A stretch of DNA of 64,000 nt from JAFAXD01 sp963816775 (GTDB lineage: Bacteria > Pseudomonadota > Alphaproteobacteria > Rhizobiales > Xanthobacteraceae). The notes below the pieces were generated by a model. It did no database searches, was not told the DNA's origin, and saw nothing but the letters and a program-made list of their open reading frames with translations. Made by a program: the position numbers and the translations under genes. The stretch covers positions 1-64,000 of the forward strand of contig CAWFLX010000068.1 of the NCBI GenBank assembly GCA_963816775.1, read 5' to 3'. Positions 26,277 to 35,194 of the stretch are shown one piece after another. Numbering within the stretch: position 1 is the first letter of the stretch; each line of letters begins with the position of its first letter.

Positions 26277-27350
26277 TCACTCCTCGAAAACCCGGGTTAC
26301 ATGCCCCATTTTCCGGCCTGGGCGGACCGCGGCTTTGCCGTAGAGATGCACGCAGGCGCCCGGCGTTGTGAGCCATTTGGCGTAGTCTTCGACTTCGCTC
26401 CCGATCAGGTTGATCATCTCGATCCGCCCGTGGCGAACTGGCGTTGCGAGCGGCCATCCAGCAACCGCGCGGATGTGTTGCTCGAACTGCGAGACCGTTG
26501 CGCCGTCAATCGTCCAGTGCCCGGAATTGTGCACGCGTGGCGCGATCTCGTTCACCAGCAACGGCGCCGCGGAACCTTCCGGCATCACGAACATCTCGAC
26601 AGCGAGCACGCCGACATAATCGAACGCCTGGGCGATACGGGCTGCGATGCTGCGGGCTTCCTCGGCGACGCGCGGGGCGATCGCCGCCGGCACCCGCGAT
26701 ATCTTGAGAATATGATCGCGATGCTCGTTCTCGGTCGGGTCGAAACATTCGATCCGGCCATCCGCGCCGCGCGCCGCTACGACCGAGATCTCGCGCTCGA
26801 AGGTCACGAATGCCTCGAGGATCGCCGGTTGGGCACCGATTGCCTGGAAAGTTGCGGATGCCTCGCTGCCCTGCCGGATCATGGCCTGGCCCTTGCCGTC
26901 ATATCCGAAACGCCGGGTCTTGAGCACGGCGGGTTGGCCGACCTGCTTGAGAGCGGACGTGATCTCCTCGGCTGACGCAGCAGCTGCAAAGGGCGCGGTC
27001 GGGATCGCGAGCGACGCGATGAACTCCTTCTCGACCAGACGGTCCTGCGTGGTCGCGAGTACGCGCGGATCCGGCAGCACCGGTTTTTGCGCGGACAGAA
27101 AAGCGGCAGCGGCGGCCGGGATGTTCTCGAACTCGTAGGTGATGACGTCGACGTCGTCAGCAAAACGGGCAAGTGCGGCGATATCGCCGTAGTCGGCCTC
27201 GGTCACCCGTCGCACGACGTCGAAAGCCGGCGATGCCGGCTCGGGACAGAACACGTGGCACTTGAATCCAAGGCGCGCGGCGGCCAGCGCCAGCATGCGG
27301 CCGAGCTGCCCGCCGCCCAGAATCCCGATGGTCGAGTCCGGCCGCAGCAT
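26277..27350 (-). CDS. purK: 5-(carboxyamino)imidazole ribonucleotide synthase
   Basis: ATP-grasp enzyme of purine synthesis (AIR + bicarbonate + ATP to N5-CAIR). It opens IGILGGGQLGRMLALAAARLG and carries the ATP-grasp core (AVLKTRRFGYDGKGQ, VEMFVMPEGSAAPLLVNEIAPRVHNSGHWT). The length of about 357 is normal. The start is set at the ATG 27350, ten bases past the purE stop; a TTG at 27359 is the alternative. It forms a purEK operon. Confidence 0.95.
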   Translation of the reverse strand: MLRPDSTIGILGGGQLGRMLALAAARLGFKCHVFCPEPASPAFDVVRRVTEADYGDIAALARFADDVDVITYEFENIPAAAAAFLSAQKPVLPDPRVLATTQDRLVEKEFIASLAIPTAPFAAAASAEEITSALKQVGQPAVLKTRRFGYDGKGQAMIRQGSEASATFQAIGAQPAILEAFVTFEREISVVAARGADGRIECFDPTENEHRDHILKISRVPAAIAPRVAEEARSIAARIAQAFDYVGVLAVEMFVMPEGSAAPLLVNEIAPRVHNSGHWTIDGATVSQFEQHIRAVAGWPLATPVRHGRIEMINLIGSEVEDYAKWLTTPGACVHLYGKAAVRPGRKMGHVTRVFEE

Positions 27351-27359
27351 CCCGGCCAA

Positions 27360-27851
<492 letters not shown>

Positions 27852-27936
27852 GCCTGATTTCGGCGGGGTTGAGGGCCAGGCGCCCAAACGGGCGCCGATT
27901 CGATCTATCGCTTCCCGGCTATAGAACTGCCGGCGT

Positions 27937-28143
27937 CTAGGCAATAATATCCGGGGTCAGCTGATCTTCGATGAAGGTAATGCGGTCTCGCAGGGCTAAT
28001 TTGCGCTTTTTGAGCCGTTGCACCTGAATAATGTCGGAGCTGGGGGTTCCCTGCAGGGCTTCGATCGCCGCGTCGAGGTCGCGATGTTCCTGTCTCAGCC
28101 GCGCAAGTTGCGCCCGGAGCTCGGATTCTTCCTCTTTGGTCAT
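27937..28143 (-). CDS. YdcH/DUF465 family protein, 68 residues
   Basis: Predicted short coiled coil (ESELRAQLARLRQEHRDLDAAIEAL) followed by the DUF465 core IIQVQRLKKRKLALRDRITFIEDQL. Function unknown; members are common, small, abundant cytosolic proteins. It is upstream of purE on the same strand and divergent from another DUF465-like gene at 28522, with repeat copy C between them. Confidence 0.88.
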   Translation of the reverse strand: MTKEEESELRAQLARLRQEHRDLDAAIEALQGTPSSDIIQVQRLKKRKLALRDRITFIEDQLTPDIIA

Positions 28144-28197
28144 CGCCGCCGCATGTCCATGCCGCTGCCCTGCGGTCCTTCAGGCTTGCTGGCGCGC

Positions 28198-28364
28198 CTA
28201 GTGCCGCCGATTTGAAGTTCCCACGCCAGTTGCGGCGAGCTCGTGAAGGAACTTCAAATCGAAAAGCGGCACTAGAATCATATATTTGCTAGAGCCCCTT
28301 TGCTTCCGACGTTCGTGTCAGAGGATGCAGCGATGTATCACGAACTTCGGAAGCGGGGCACTAG
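28198..28364. repeat. Composite double-hairpin repeat, copy C (inverted relative to A and B)
   Basis: Hairpin 2-type (28198-28275; feet CTAGTGCCGC / GCGGCACTAG, inner arms CGATTTGAAGTTCC / GGAACTTCAAATCG). The linker AATCATATATTTG (28276-28288) is the exact reverse complement of the copy A linker. Hairpin 1-type (28289-28364; feet CTAGAGCCCC / GGGGCACTAG, inner arms GCTTCCGACGTTCGTG / CACGAACTTCGGAAGC). The matching linker proves the two hairpins move or spread as one unit. Confidence 0.92.
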
Positions 28365-28521
28365 AGTATCCTGCGTCCCAGCAATTCCAGCAAGCGAGCC
28401 ACTATCCACAGGTATCCGATTCCGGAAAACATTGTTGCTCTGCAACATGATTGTTTTATCGACATTCGGCGGGGCTCATGGCACCATGAGGTGTTAAGCC
28501 GAAGCCCTGGAGGTTTCCCAT

Positions 28522-28701
28522 ATGTCGATGCAGTCGCATCTTATGGAACTGCAGAAAAGACACGAAGCACTCGAACAACAGATCGCAGAAGCCCTGCTTC
28601 ACCCCTCAACCGACGATCTGACACTCAGGGAACTCAAGCGCCGCAAGTTGTACGTGAAGGACGAAATTACGCGTCTGAAACACGTGGAAAGCGTTCATTA
28701 A
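28522..28701 (+). CDS. DUF465/YdcH-like small protein, 59 residues
   Basis: MSMQSHLMELQKRHEALEQQ begins a predicted coiled coil, followed by LRELKRRKLYVKDEITRLKH, the same Leu-Lys-Arg-Arg-Lys-Leu core as in the DUF465 gene at 27937. CTGGAGG lies about eight bases before the ATG. Function unknown. It is followed after 15 bases by a TctC-type binding protein, though the two may not share a function. Confidence 0.78.
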   Translation: MSMQSHLMELQKRHEALEQQIAEALLHPSTDDLTLRELKRRKLYVKDEITRLKHVESVH

Positions 28702-28716
28702 TCGCCCGTTCAGGGC

Positions 28717-29679
28717 ATGCGTTCTTGCCTGATTGGTTTACTGCTCGCGGTCGGTCTTGGCTGCGCGGCAGGCGGGCAAGATTACCCGACGCGACCGATA
28801 ACGTTGATCGTGCCGTACCCGCCAGGCGGCGGGGTCGACGCGATGGCGCAAATCGTTGGCGAGAAGCTGTCGGCCGCGCTTGGCCAGCAAGTGGTCGTGG
28901 ACAACCGGGGCGGTGGTGGCGGGAACATCGGAACCCGCACCGTCGCCCGGGCTGCCCCCGACGGTTATACGCTTTTGCTCGGCCATACCGGCACCATTTC
29001 GATCAATCCTTCGCTCTATGCCAACGCCGGCTACGATCCGCGTAAGGACTTTGCAGGCATCGGGCTGATCGCCTCCATGCCGGTCGCGCTGATCGCGCAT
29101 CCGAGCTTTCCGGCCAAGTCCGTGGCCGACCTGATCGCGCTGGCCAAGCGCGACCCCGGCAAGCTCAACATCGGCACCTCCGCAATCGGGACCGGCGGAT
29201 ACCTGTGCGCCGAGCTGTTCAAGTCGATGGCGGGCGTTGATCTTCAGATCGTCCCCTACAAGGGCACGGCGCCGCTGATGAACGACCTCGTCGGCGGCCA
29301 TATCCCGGTGGCGTTCGGCGTGCTGCCGCCGGCGATCAGCAACATCGAGGTCGGCAACCTGCGGGCGCTCGCGGTCACGAGCCTGGCGCGTTTCAGCCTG
29401 CTGCCCAATGTCCCGACCGTCGCCGAGTCCGGCTTGCCGGGCTTCGAAGCGGTCTTGCACTACGGACTGCTGGCGCCCAAAGGCACGCCGGCACCAGTGG
29501 TCGAGCGGCTCAACACGGCGTTGCGCGCGCTGGTTTCGACCGACGAGGTCAAGCAGCGGATCGCGGCCGAAGGCGGTGACCCATTAATGTCGTCGCCCGC
29601 CGAGTACGATGCCGATATCGATCGCGAGGCCACCAAGTGGGCGGGCGTCATCTCGCGGCTTGGGCTGAAGATCGAGTAA
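28717..29679 (+). CDS. Tripartite tricarboxylate transporter binding protein (TctC/Bug family)
   Basis: Exported solute-binding protein. The signal region MRSCLIGLLLAVGLGCAAGG is followed by DYPTRPITLIVPYPPGGGVD, the family's ligand-binding start, then VVDNRGGGGGNIGTRTVARAAPDGYT and PYKGTAPLMNDLVGGHI. 320 residues. A Cys near residue 16 could suggest a lipoprotein, but no clear lipobox is present. No TctA/TctB membrane subunits are nearby, so it is one of the orphan Bug proteins typical of this group. Confidence 0.92.
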   Translation: MRSCLIGLLLAVGLGCAAGGQDYPTRPITLIVPYPPGGGVDAMAQIVGEKLSAALGQQVVVDNRGGGGGNIGTRTVARAAPDGYTLLLGHTGTISINPSLYANAGYDPRKDFAGIGLIASMPVALIAHPSFPAKSVADLIALAKRDPGKLNIGTSAIGTGGYLCAELFKSMAGVDLQIVPYKGTAPLMNDLVGGHIPVAFGVLPPAISNIEVGNLRALAVTSLARFSLLPNVPTVAESGLPGFEAVLHYGLLAPKGTPAPVVERLNTALRALVSTDEVKQRIAAEGGDPLMSSPAEYDADIDREATKWAGVISRLGLKIE

Positions 29680-29701
29680 GTCGGCCGCGCCGCCGCGTGC
29701 G

Positions 29702-30715
29702 CTATTTGACTGGCGGCGCCTTCTCCACGAATCGATCCGTGTAGGTCGCGGCGAGATCGATCTTCGCATTGCGCACGTCGGGATCGAACGCCTTGAGCAC
29801 GCTGTATGCGGTCTCGGCCCCCTCGCGCGCGAAGCGGCCGTCGGGCGAAAACATCGGGAGGCTGTTCTTGATCGCCTGGACATAGAGCGGCTTGTCGCCG
29901 AGCGCGTATTCTTCGGGGACGACGGCCGCGACTTCCTCGGGCGAGTGGCTTCGCATGAACGCAAGTCCGCGCACGAACGCGTTCACCAGGGCCTGGACCG
30001 TGTGCGGATTCTTGTCGATGAATGCCGGCGACGCATACATCACTGCCGCCGGGTAGATCCCGCCATAAACCTCGCGGGTGCCGTCGCGCGTGCGCGTGTC
30101 GGCCACGATCTTGATCAATCCCTCGCGCTGCAGCAGCGCAACCGCCGGATCGGTGTTGACGATCGCATCGATCTCGCCGCGCTTGACCGCCGCGACCGCG
30201 GTCGTGGTCGCGCCGACGCCGAGGAACGAGGCGTCGTCCGGCTTGAGCCCGCTCTTCGCCATCAGCTGCAGCGCCATGAAATGGGTGCTCGATCCCGGCG
30301 CGGTCACGCCGATCTTCATGCCTTTGAGGTCCGCCGGGCTGCGGTACGCAGCCGCCTTTGCGTTGAGCAGCGCGAGCACGAATCCGGGGAATTGGCCGAG
30401 TTCGACCAGCGCTACGACCGGCTGGTTCTTGGCCTGCATCTGGATCGTGTGGTCGAACGCGCCGGTCACCACGTCGGCGCTGCCGCCGACCAGCGCCTGC
30501 AGCGCTCGCGAGCCGCCAGCAAAGTCCGAGATGTCGACCTCGACGCCTGCCTCTCGGAAAAGGCCGAGCCGCTGCGTGACGACCAGCGGTAGATAATACA
30601 GCGCCGCCTGACCGCCGACCGCGAGCCGCACCTTTGCGAGCTCCGGCTTCTCCTGCGCGGCCGCCGGCGTTGCCAAAAACAGGCCAAGCAATAAGGTAGG
30701 CCAGCTCATCCTCAC
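29702..30715 (-). CDS. NMT1/THI5-like ABC transporter substrate-binding protein
   Basis: Periplasmic binding protein of the nitrate/sulfonate/taurine/pyrimidine-precursor class. After the signal peptide (WPTLLLGLFLATPAAAQ), the NMT1 fold shows ALYYLPLVVTQRLGLFREAGVEV, FAGGSRALQALVGGSADVV and GMKIGVTAPGSSTHF. GGGAGG lies six bases before the GTG start at 30715; an ATG follows at 30709. No permease or ATPase is adjacent, so it is an orphan. Ligand unknown. Confidence 0.86.
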   Translation of the reverse strand: MRMSWPTLLLGLFLATPAAAQEKPELAKVRLAVGGQAALYYLPLVVTQRLGLFREAGVEVDISDFAGGSRALQALVGGSADVVTGAFDHTIQMQAKNQPVVALVELGQFPGFVLALLNAKAAAYRSPADLKGMKIGVTAPGSSTHFMALQLMAKSGLKPDDASFLGVGATTTAVAAVKRGEIDAIVNTDPAVALLQREGLIKIVADTRTRDGTREVYGGIYPAAVMYASPAFIDKNPHTVQALVNAFVRGLAFMRSHSPEEVAAVVPEEYALGDKPLYVQAIKNSLPMFSPDGRFAREGAETAYSVLKAFDPDVRNAKIDLAATYTDRFVEKAPPVK

Positions 30716-30782
30716 GGCACACCTCCCTCGCTCTCTTTTGGGCAAGATCGTATCGCGACGCAGCTCCTAGGAGAATGGCCGA

Positions 30783-32096
30783 ATGACGCGCGACGCTCGC
30801 GGTTTGCCGATCACTGCCCAATCCGACGCCGAGGTTGCTTCGATCGATTGGTTCACGACGCGGCTGGCGCGCATCGACCGCGGCGCCGAAGCGATCCTGG
30901 AAGACGCCAAATCGTTTCCCGGTTCGCCGATGATCCAGCTCGGCGCGGCGTCGTTCTGCCTGTTCGGACAGACCACCGCCGCCGATCAGGCTGCGGCCGT
31001 ATATCTTGCGGCCGCCAAGCCGCTGCTGGCATCCGCCACCGAGCGCGAACGACAACTTCACCATGCCCTGACGCTGTGGGGCCGCAAAGATCACCTTGGG
31101 TCGGTCGCCGCGCTCGAAGAGATCACGCGAACGTGGCCGCGCGATCTCCTGGCGGCGAAGATTGCGGAGTTTCTCTATTACGTGCTCGGCCAGCAGCACG
31201 AGGGGCAGCGCTTTCGCTCCCACATGGCGCGGCTCGCGGATGCGAACGCCGAGGATCCGGATTTCCTTGCGACCTTTGCATTTGCGCAGGAGTTGTGCGG
31301 CGACGTCGACGGCGCGCGGCGCACCGTCGATCGCGCGCTCGAGATCGAGCCGCGCAATCCATGGGCCCATCACTGCGTGGCGCATATTTATTTGCGCCGG
31401 GACGAGCTCCATGAAGGCGTTCGCATTCTCGAAAGCTTTGTACCTATTTGGATGAGCATGGGGCGCGTCATCCACTGCCACAACTCATGGCACCTCGGCG
31501 TGGCGCATGTGGCCGAACTCGACTACGTGAGCGCGCTCGACGTTTTTGCGCGCCATGTTTGGGGGATCACGCCCGATCTCGTGGTCGAGCAGGCGGACGC
31601 GATCGCGCTGCTGTGGCGGATCGAAATGGCGGGCGAGCGAGTCGATCGCCACTGGACGGAGCTCGCCGACCGGGCCGAGACGCACATCGAGGAACGCTAT
31701 ATGCCGTTCCTCGATGCGCATTTTGCGTTCGCACTGGCGCGGGCCGGGCGCACTTCCGCACTCGAGCAATTGAAGGCGCGCGTCGCGGAACGCGCCAACC
31801 GCGCCGACGCCGAGGCAACGCGCAGCTGGGCGCCGGTCGGCCGTGCATTGATCGATGCGTGCGCCGCCTACGCCACCGGGGAAGCGGCGCGTAGCGCTGA
31901 ACTGCTTGATCCCGTGATGGCCAACGTAACCGTTGTCGGCGGCAGCGACGCGCAAGTCGATTTGTTCCGGCAGACTTATTTCCGCAGCCTTATCGACTGC
32001 GGCCGCAAGGCTGATGCTAAGGCCTATTGGACCAAGAAGACCGCCGGCAAGACGCTCTCGCCGCTTGATCGGTCCTGGTTGAGCTTGGCGAACTGA
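30783..32096 (+). CDS. TPR-repeat protein of the TTC38 type
   Basis: 437 residues of helical repeats resembling the tetratricopeptide-repeat 38 family: LPITAQSDAEVASIDWF at the start, AGVARRT-like helices, the EIEPRNPWAHHCVAHIYL segment near residue 195 and CHNSWHLGVAHVAELDY near residue 240. No catalytic motif is seen. It heads a likely operon with a 54-residue membrane peptide (22 bases on) and the amidohydrolase (11 bases further). Confidence 0.8.
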   Translation: MTRDARGLPITAQSDAEVASIDWFTTRLARIDRGAEAILEDAKSFPGSPMIQLGAASFCLFGQTTAADQAAAVYLAAAKPLLASATERERQLHHALTLWGRKDHLGSVAALEEITRTWPRDLLAAKIAEFLYYVLGQQHEGQRFRSHMARLADANAEDPDFLATFAFAQELCGDVDGARRTVDRALEIEPRNPWAHHCVAHIYLRRDELHEGVRILESFVPIWMSMGRVIHCHNSWHLGVAHVAELDYVSALDVFARHVWGITPDLVVEQADAIALLWRIEMAGERVDRHWTELADRAETHIEERYMPFLDAHFAFALARAGRTSALEQLKARVAERANRADAEATRSWAPVGRALIDACAAYATGEAARSAELLDPVMANVTVVGGSDAQVDLFRQTYFRSLIDCGRKADAKAYWTKKTAGKTLSPLDRSWLSLAN

Positions 32097-32118
32097 CGCG
32101 TCGGAGGATCAATCCAAA

Positions 32119-32283
32119 ATGGACAACGCTGCTTTCCAGTTGATGCTTGATTCCGGCTGGCTCTATCTCGCGGTCGGCGCTGTGCTGTGCGCCATCGTCG
32201 GCGTGAGCGCGGTCCGGCATTTGTTCCAAGGCGCCAAGCGCGCCGAACCGCGCGACCCGCCACGCAAGCGCAAGAAAAAATAG
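32119..32283 (+). CDS. Single-span membrane peptide, 54 residues
   Basis: Begins MDNAAFQLMLDSG, then one membrane helix (WLYLAVGAVLCAIVGVSAV), then a strongly basic tail ending RKRKKK. GGAGGA lies upstream of the ATG, and the gene fits exactly between the TPR gene and the amidohydrolase. I do not recognise a family. The layout suggests a cytoplasm-facing basic tail, perhaps anchoring a partner. Confidence 0.6.
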   Translation: MDNAAFQLMLDSGWLYLAVGAVLCAIVGVSAVRHLFQGAKRAEPRDPPRKRKKK

Positions 32284-32294
32284 GAGGACACGAC

Positions 32295-33278
32295 ATGCCC
32301 GAGGCAACTCCCGGCGGCCCGCGCAAGCGCCGCCGCATCGACGTTCATCAACACATTTACCCGCCCCGCTTCACCAAGCGGATGATCGAGGCGCTGGTCG
32401 AGGACTCGCCCGACTTCCCGGCCTCGATGTATCTCGATTGGTCGCCCGAGCAGGCGCTCGCGATGATGGAGACCCATGCGATCGACACCGTCATGGTCTC
32501 GCTGACCAGCCCAGGGCTGTGGTTCGGCGATGCGGCGGCGGCGCGCGAGGCCGCACGCGAGTTTAACGAGCTGGCGGCACAGATGATGCGCGATCACAAG
32601 GGACGCTTCGGCGCGTTTGCGCCGATCCCGCTGCCGGACGAAGCCGGCGCTTTTGCCGAGATCAAATACGCGCTCGACACGCTCAAGCTCAACGGGATCG
32701 GACTGCACTCGAGCTACGCCGGCAAGTGGCTCGGCGACCCGAGCTTTGCGGCGGTGTTCGACGAACTCAATCGGCGCGCGGTGCCGGTCTTCGTGCATCC
32801 GGTCGCCAACACCCGCGGACCAGTCGATAATCCATGGTTCGCCAAGCCGACCATGGAATTCGTGTTCGACACCACCCGCACCATCGGGAGCCTGGTTGCG
32901 AGCGGAACGCTGGCGCGCTGTCCCAACATCAAGTTCATCTTTCCGCACGCGGGCGGCGCCGTGTTCATGCTGGCGCGCCGGATCGAAGCCGGCCTCTCGC
33001 GGCGGCTGACGCCGCAACAGAAAGCCGCCTGGATGCCCAATGGAATGCCCGGCGTGCTGCAGAGTTTGAACTTCGACGTGGTGAGCGCCACCAACGAGAC
33101 CGCGATGGCGGCGGTGCGCACCATCGTTCCGGCGAGCCGCCTGTTGTTCGGAACCGACCATCCGTTCCTGTCGGCGAAATCGACCGTCGATCAGCTCGGA
33201 CGCCTCGGTTTCACGCCCGATGAAATGCGCGCGATCGAATGTTCAAATGCGGAAGCGCTGTGCAACCTCGTGAACTGA
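32295..33278 (+). CDS. Amidohydrolase family 2 protein, ACMSD/decarboxylase-like
   Basis: TIM-barrel metal enzyme of the ACMSD branch (aminocarboxymuconate semialdehyde, 6-methylsalicylate and gamma-resorcylate decarboxylases). HxH is present at DVHQHIYP near residue 17, a barrel His in VFVHPVANT, KFIFPHAGGA and the metal Asp region LLFGTDHPF near residue 290. 327 residues. TAGGAGGA precedes the ATG. Together with the 3-hydroxyanthranilate dioxygenase at 37280, an ACMSD role is attractive but not proven; other decarboxylase or hydrolase roles remain open. Confidence 0.85.
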   Translation: MPEATPGGPRKRRRIDVHQHIYPPRFTKRMIEALVEDSPDFPASMYLDWSPEQALAMMETHAIDTVMVSLTSPGLWFGDAAAAREAAREFNELAAQMMRDHKGRFGAFAPIPLPDEAGAFAEIKYALDTLKLNGIGLHSSYAGKWLGDPSFAAVFDELNRRAVPVFVHPVANTRGPVDNPWFAKPTMEFVFDTTRTIGSLVASGTLARCPNIKFIFPHAGGAVFMLARRIEAGLSRRLTPQQKAAWMPNGMPGVLQSLNFDVVSATNETAMAAVRTIVPASRLLFGTDHPFLSAKSTVDQLGRLGFTPDEMRAIECSNAEALCNLVN

Positions 33279-33323
33279 GACCCAAAGTAAGTTGTGAGCA
33301 GCGCAGGCCTCCCATGCTTGACA

Positions 33324-33347
33324 AGGGGTGCGCCGCCCCTCATTTTT
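33324..33347 (+). terminator. Terminator after the amidohydrolase operon
   Basis: AGGGGTG (33324-33330) pairs with CGCCCCT (33334-33340) including one G-U pair, followed by CATTTTT. It lies 46 bases beyond the amidohydrolase stop. Confidence 0.6.
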
Positions 33348-33473
33348 AGCTAAAGATTACGATCGTCATCAAAATAACGATGGCGGAAATAGCGGTACTT
33401 TGCGCGCGGGCGTCAGGCCACATGACCGGGTTCGCGAAGGCCATCGCCGGCGCCCTCCCGACAGGAGAACACC

Positions 33474-34667
33474 ATGAGTGAACGAAGCGATCCGATCGTC
33501 ATCGCAGCGTCGGTGCGCACCCCGCTCGGCCGTTTCCAGGGTGAGCTCGCGCCAATTGCTGCCCCGCGCCTCGGTTCGACGGTGATCAAGGCCGCGGTCG
33601 AACGCGCCGGCATCAAGCCTGAGCGCATCGACGAAGTCCTGATGGGCTGCGTGTTGCCGGCAGGCCAAGGCCAAGCCCCGGCGCGCCAGGCTGCCCGCGG
33701 CGCTGGCCTTCCCGATGCGACCGGCGCCACCACCGTGAACAAAGTGTGCGGCTCCGGCATGAAAGCCGTGATGCTTGGCCACGATCTGATTACGGCTGGA
33801 TCGGCCGACATCATCGTGGCGGGCGGCATGGAGAGCATGTCGAACGCGCCCTATCTGCTCAGCCAGGCCCGCGCCGGTTATCGCTTCGGTCACGGCCAGA
33901 TATTCGATCATGCGGCGCTGGACGGTCTCGAGGACGCCTACGAGAAGGGGCGTTCCATGGGCACGTTCGGCGAAGATACCGCGCAGCAGTACCAGTTCGA
34001 TCGCAAGTCGCAGGATCACTACGCGGAGACATCGCTGCGCCGCGCCAGGAGCGCGGTCGAGAGCGGCGCCTTCGATGCCGAAGTCGTACCGGTCACGATC
34101 GCGGCCAAGGCCGGCGACCTCGTGATCAAGCGCGACGAGAACCCATTGAAAGTTTCTCCCGACAAGATCCCAACGCTGAAGCCGGCATTCCGGCCCGACG
34201 GCACGATCACCGCGGCGAGCTCGAGCGCGAACGCCGACGGCGCGGCCGCCCTCGTGATCACGCGGCTTTCGATCGCGGAACGCGAAGGGCTTCCGGTGCT
34301 GGCCGCCATTCGCGGTCACGCCAGTCACGCGCAGGAGCCGGCGTGGTTCACGACCGCGCCGATCGGCGCCATCCGAAAGCTGCTGGCGAAGGTCGGCTGG
34401 TCGAAGGACGATGTCGATCTGTTCGAGATCAACGAAGCCTTCGCGGTCGTCGTCATGGCGGCGATGCGGGATCTTGCTCTCGACCATGAGCGGGTCAACG
34501 TGCACGGCGGCGCCTGCGCGCTCGGCCATCCGATCGGCGCGACCGGCGCCCGCATCATCGTCACTCTCCTCAATGCACTGGAGAAAAAGGGCGGAACGCG
34601 CGGCGTTGCGTCGCTCTGCATCGGCGGCGGCGAGGCCACCGCGGTTGCGATCGAACGCCTGCACTAG
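33474..34667 (+). CDS. Thiolase (acetyl-CoA C-acyltransferase)
   Basis: Full-length thiolase (397 residues) joining or cleaving acyl-CoA chains. The active-site Cys is in NKVCGSGMKAVML near residue 88, His in EINEAFAVV and GHPIGATGARI near residue 350, and the second Cys in SLCIGGGEATA near residue 383. It is followed 11 bases on by a MaoC hydratase, a common pairing in beta-oxidation-type or aromatic-CoA breakdown. Biosynthetic and degradative types cannot be separated here. Confidence 0.93.
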   Translation: MSERSDPIVIAASVRTPLGRFQGELAPIAAPRLGSTVIKAAVERAGIKPERIDEVLMGCVLPAGQGQAPARQAARGAGLPDATGATTVNKVCGSGMKAVMLGHDLITAGSADIIVAGGMESMSNAPYLLSQARAGYRFGHGQIFDHAALDGLEDAYEKGRSMGTFGEDTAQQYQFDRKSQDHYAETSLRRARSAVESGAFDAEVVPVTIAAKAGDLVIKRDENPLKVSPDKIPTLKPAFRPDGTITAASSSANADGAAALVITRLSIAEREGLPVLAAIRGHASHAQEPAWFTTAPIGAIRKLLAKVGWSKDDVDLFEINEAFAVVVMAAMRDLALDHERVNVHGGACALGHPIGATGARIIVTLLNALEKKGGTRGVASLCIGGGEATAVAIERLH

Positions 34668-34678
34668 GCGGTGCGCCG

Positions 34679-35128
34679 ATGAGCGTGCACTACCTCGAAG
34701 ACTTCGCGGTCGGGCAGACCTATGGCTCGCCGCGGCTGCGCGTCGAGGAGGCGCGCGCCAAGGCATTTGCGGCCGAGTACGACCCGCAGCCGTTCCATCT
34801 CGATGACGCGGCCGCGCGCAAGACCGTCTTTGGCGGTCTCGCCGCGAGCGGCTGGTACACGGCGGCACTCACCATGCGGCTCCTGGTCGACGGCGAGCTT
34901 AAGCCCGCCGGCGGCATTATCGGGCTTGGCTTCGACGAGTTCCGCTGGCCGCGCGCGGTCAAGCCAGGCGATGAGCTGCATCTCAAGAGCGAAATCCTCG
35001 AGGTGCGGCCGTCGAAGTCGCGTCCCGATCAGGGTCTCGTCAAAGTGCGCACAACGACACTCAATCAAAACGACGAGCCCGTGCAGATCACGGTCGGCAA
35101 TCTCCTGGTGCCGCGCAGACCTGCATAG
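34679..35128 (+). CDS. MaoC-family (R)-specific enoyl-CoA hydratase-like protein
   Basis: Hot-dog fold hydratase of 149 residues. The catalytic Asp/His motif reads EYDPQPFHLDD near residue 36, followed by FGGLAASGWYTAALTMRLLVDG, the usual MaoC helix. It would hydrate or dehydrate acyl-CoA substrates. Coupled closely to the upstream thiolase, so a shared acyl-CoA substrate is likely. Confidence 0.9.
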   Translation: MSVHYLEDFAVGQTYGSPRLRVEEARAKAFAAEYDPQPFHLDDAAARKTVFGGLAASGWYTAALTMRLLVDGELKPAGGIIGLGFDEFRWPRAVKPGDELHLKSEILEVRPSKSRPDQGLVKVRTTTLNQNDEPVQITVGNLLVPRRPA

Positions 35129-35194
35129 CAGCCGCTTGGCGTCTCGGGTCCGCTCGTCTTAGTCTTGGCGGGACCCAACGCCGGGAGGCTTCAC

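Noticed and set aside
26223..26975. A 250-codon plus-strand frame opposite purK
   Set aside because: purK is full length with all motifs; the opposite frame lacks a ribosome-binding site and known folds.
29460..31481. A 673-codon open frame on the minus strand
   Set aside because: It crosses the real TctC gene, NMT1 gene and TPR gene on other frames. Its sequence is Arg/Gly/Ala-rich without domains, a usual shadow in GC-rich DNA.
33318..33347. TTGACA as a -35 box for the thiolase operon
   Set aside because: The hexamer is perfect, but no acceptable -10 lies 16-18 bases on and it overlaps a terminator hairpin.
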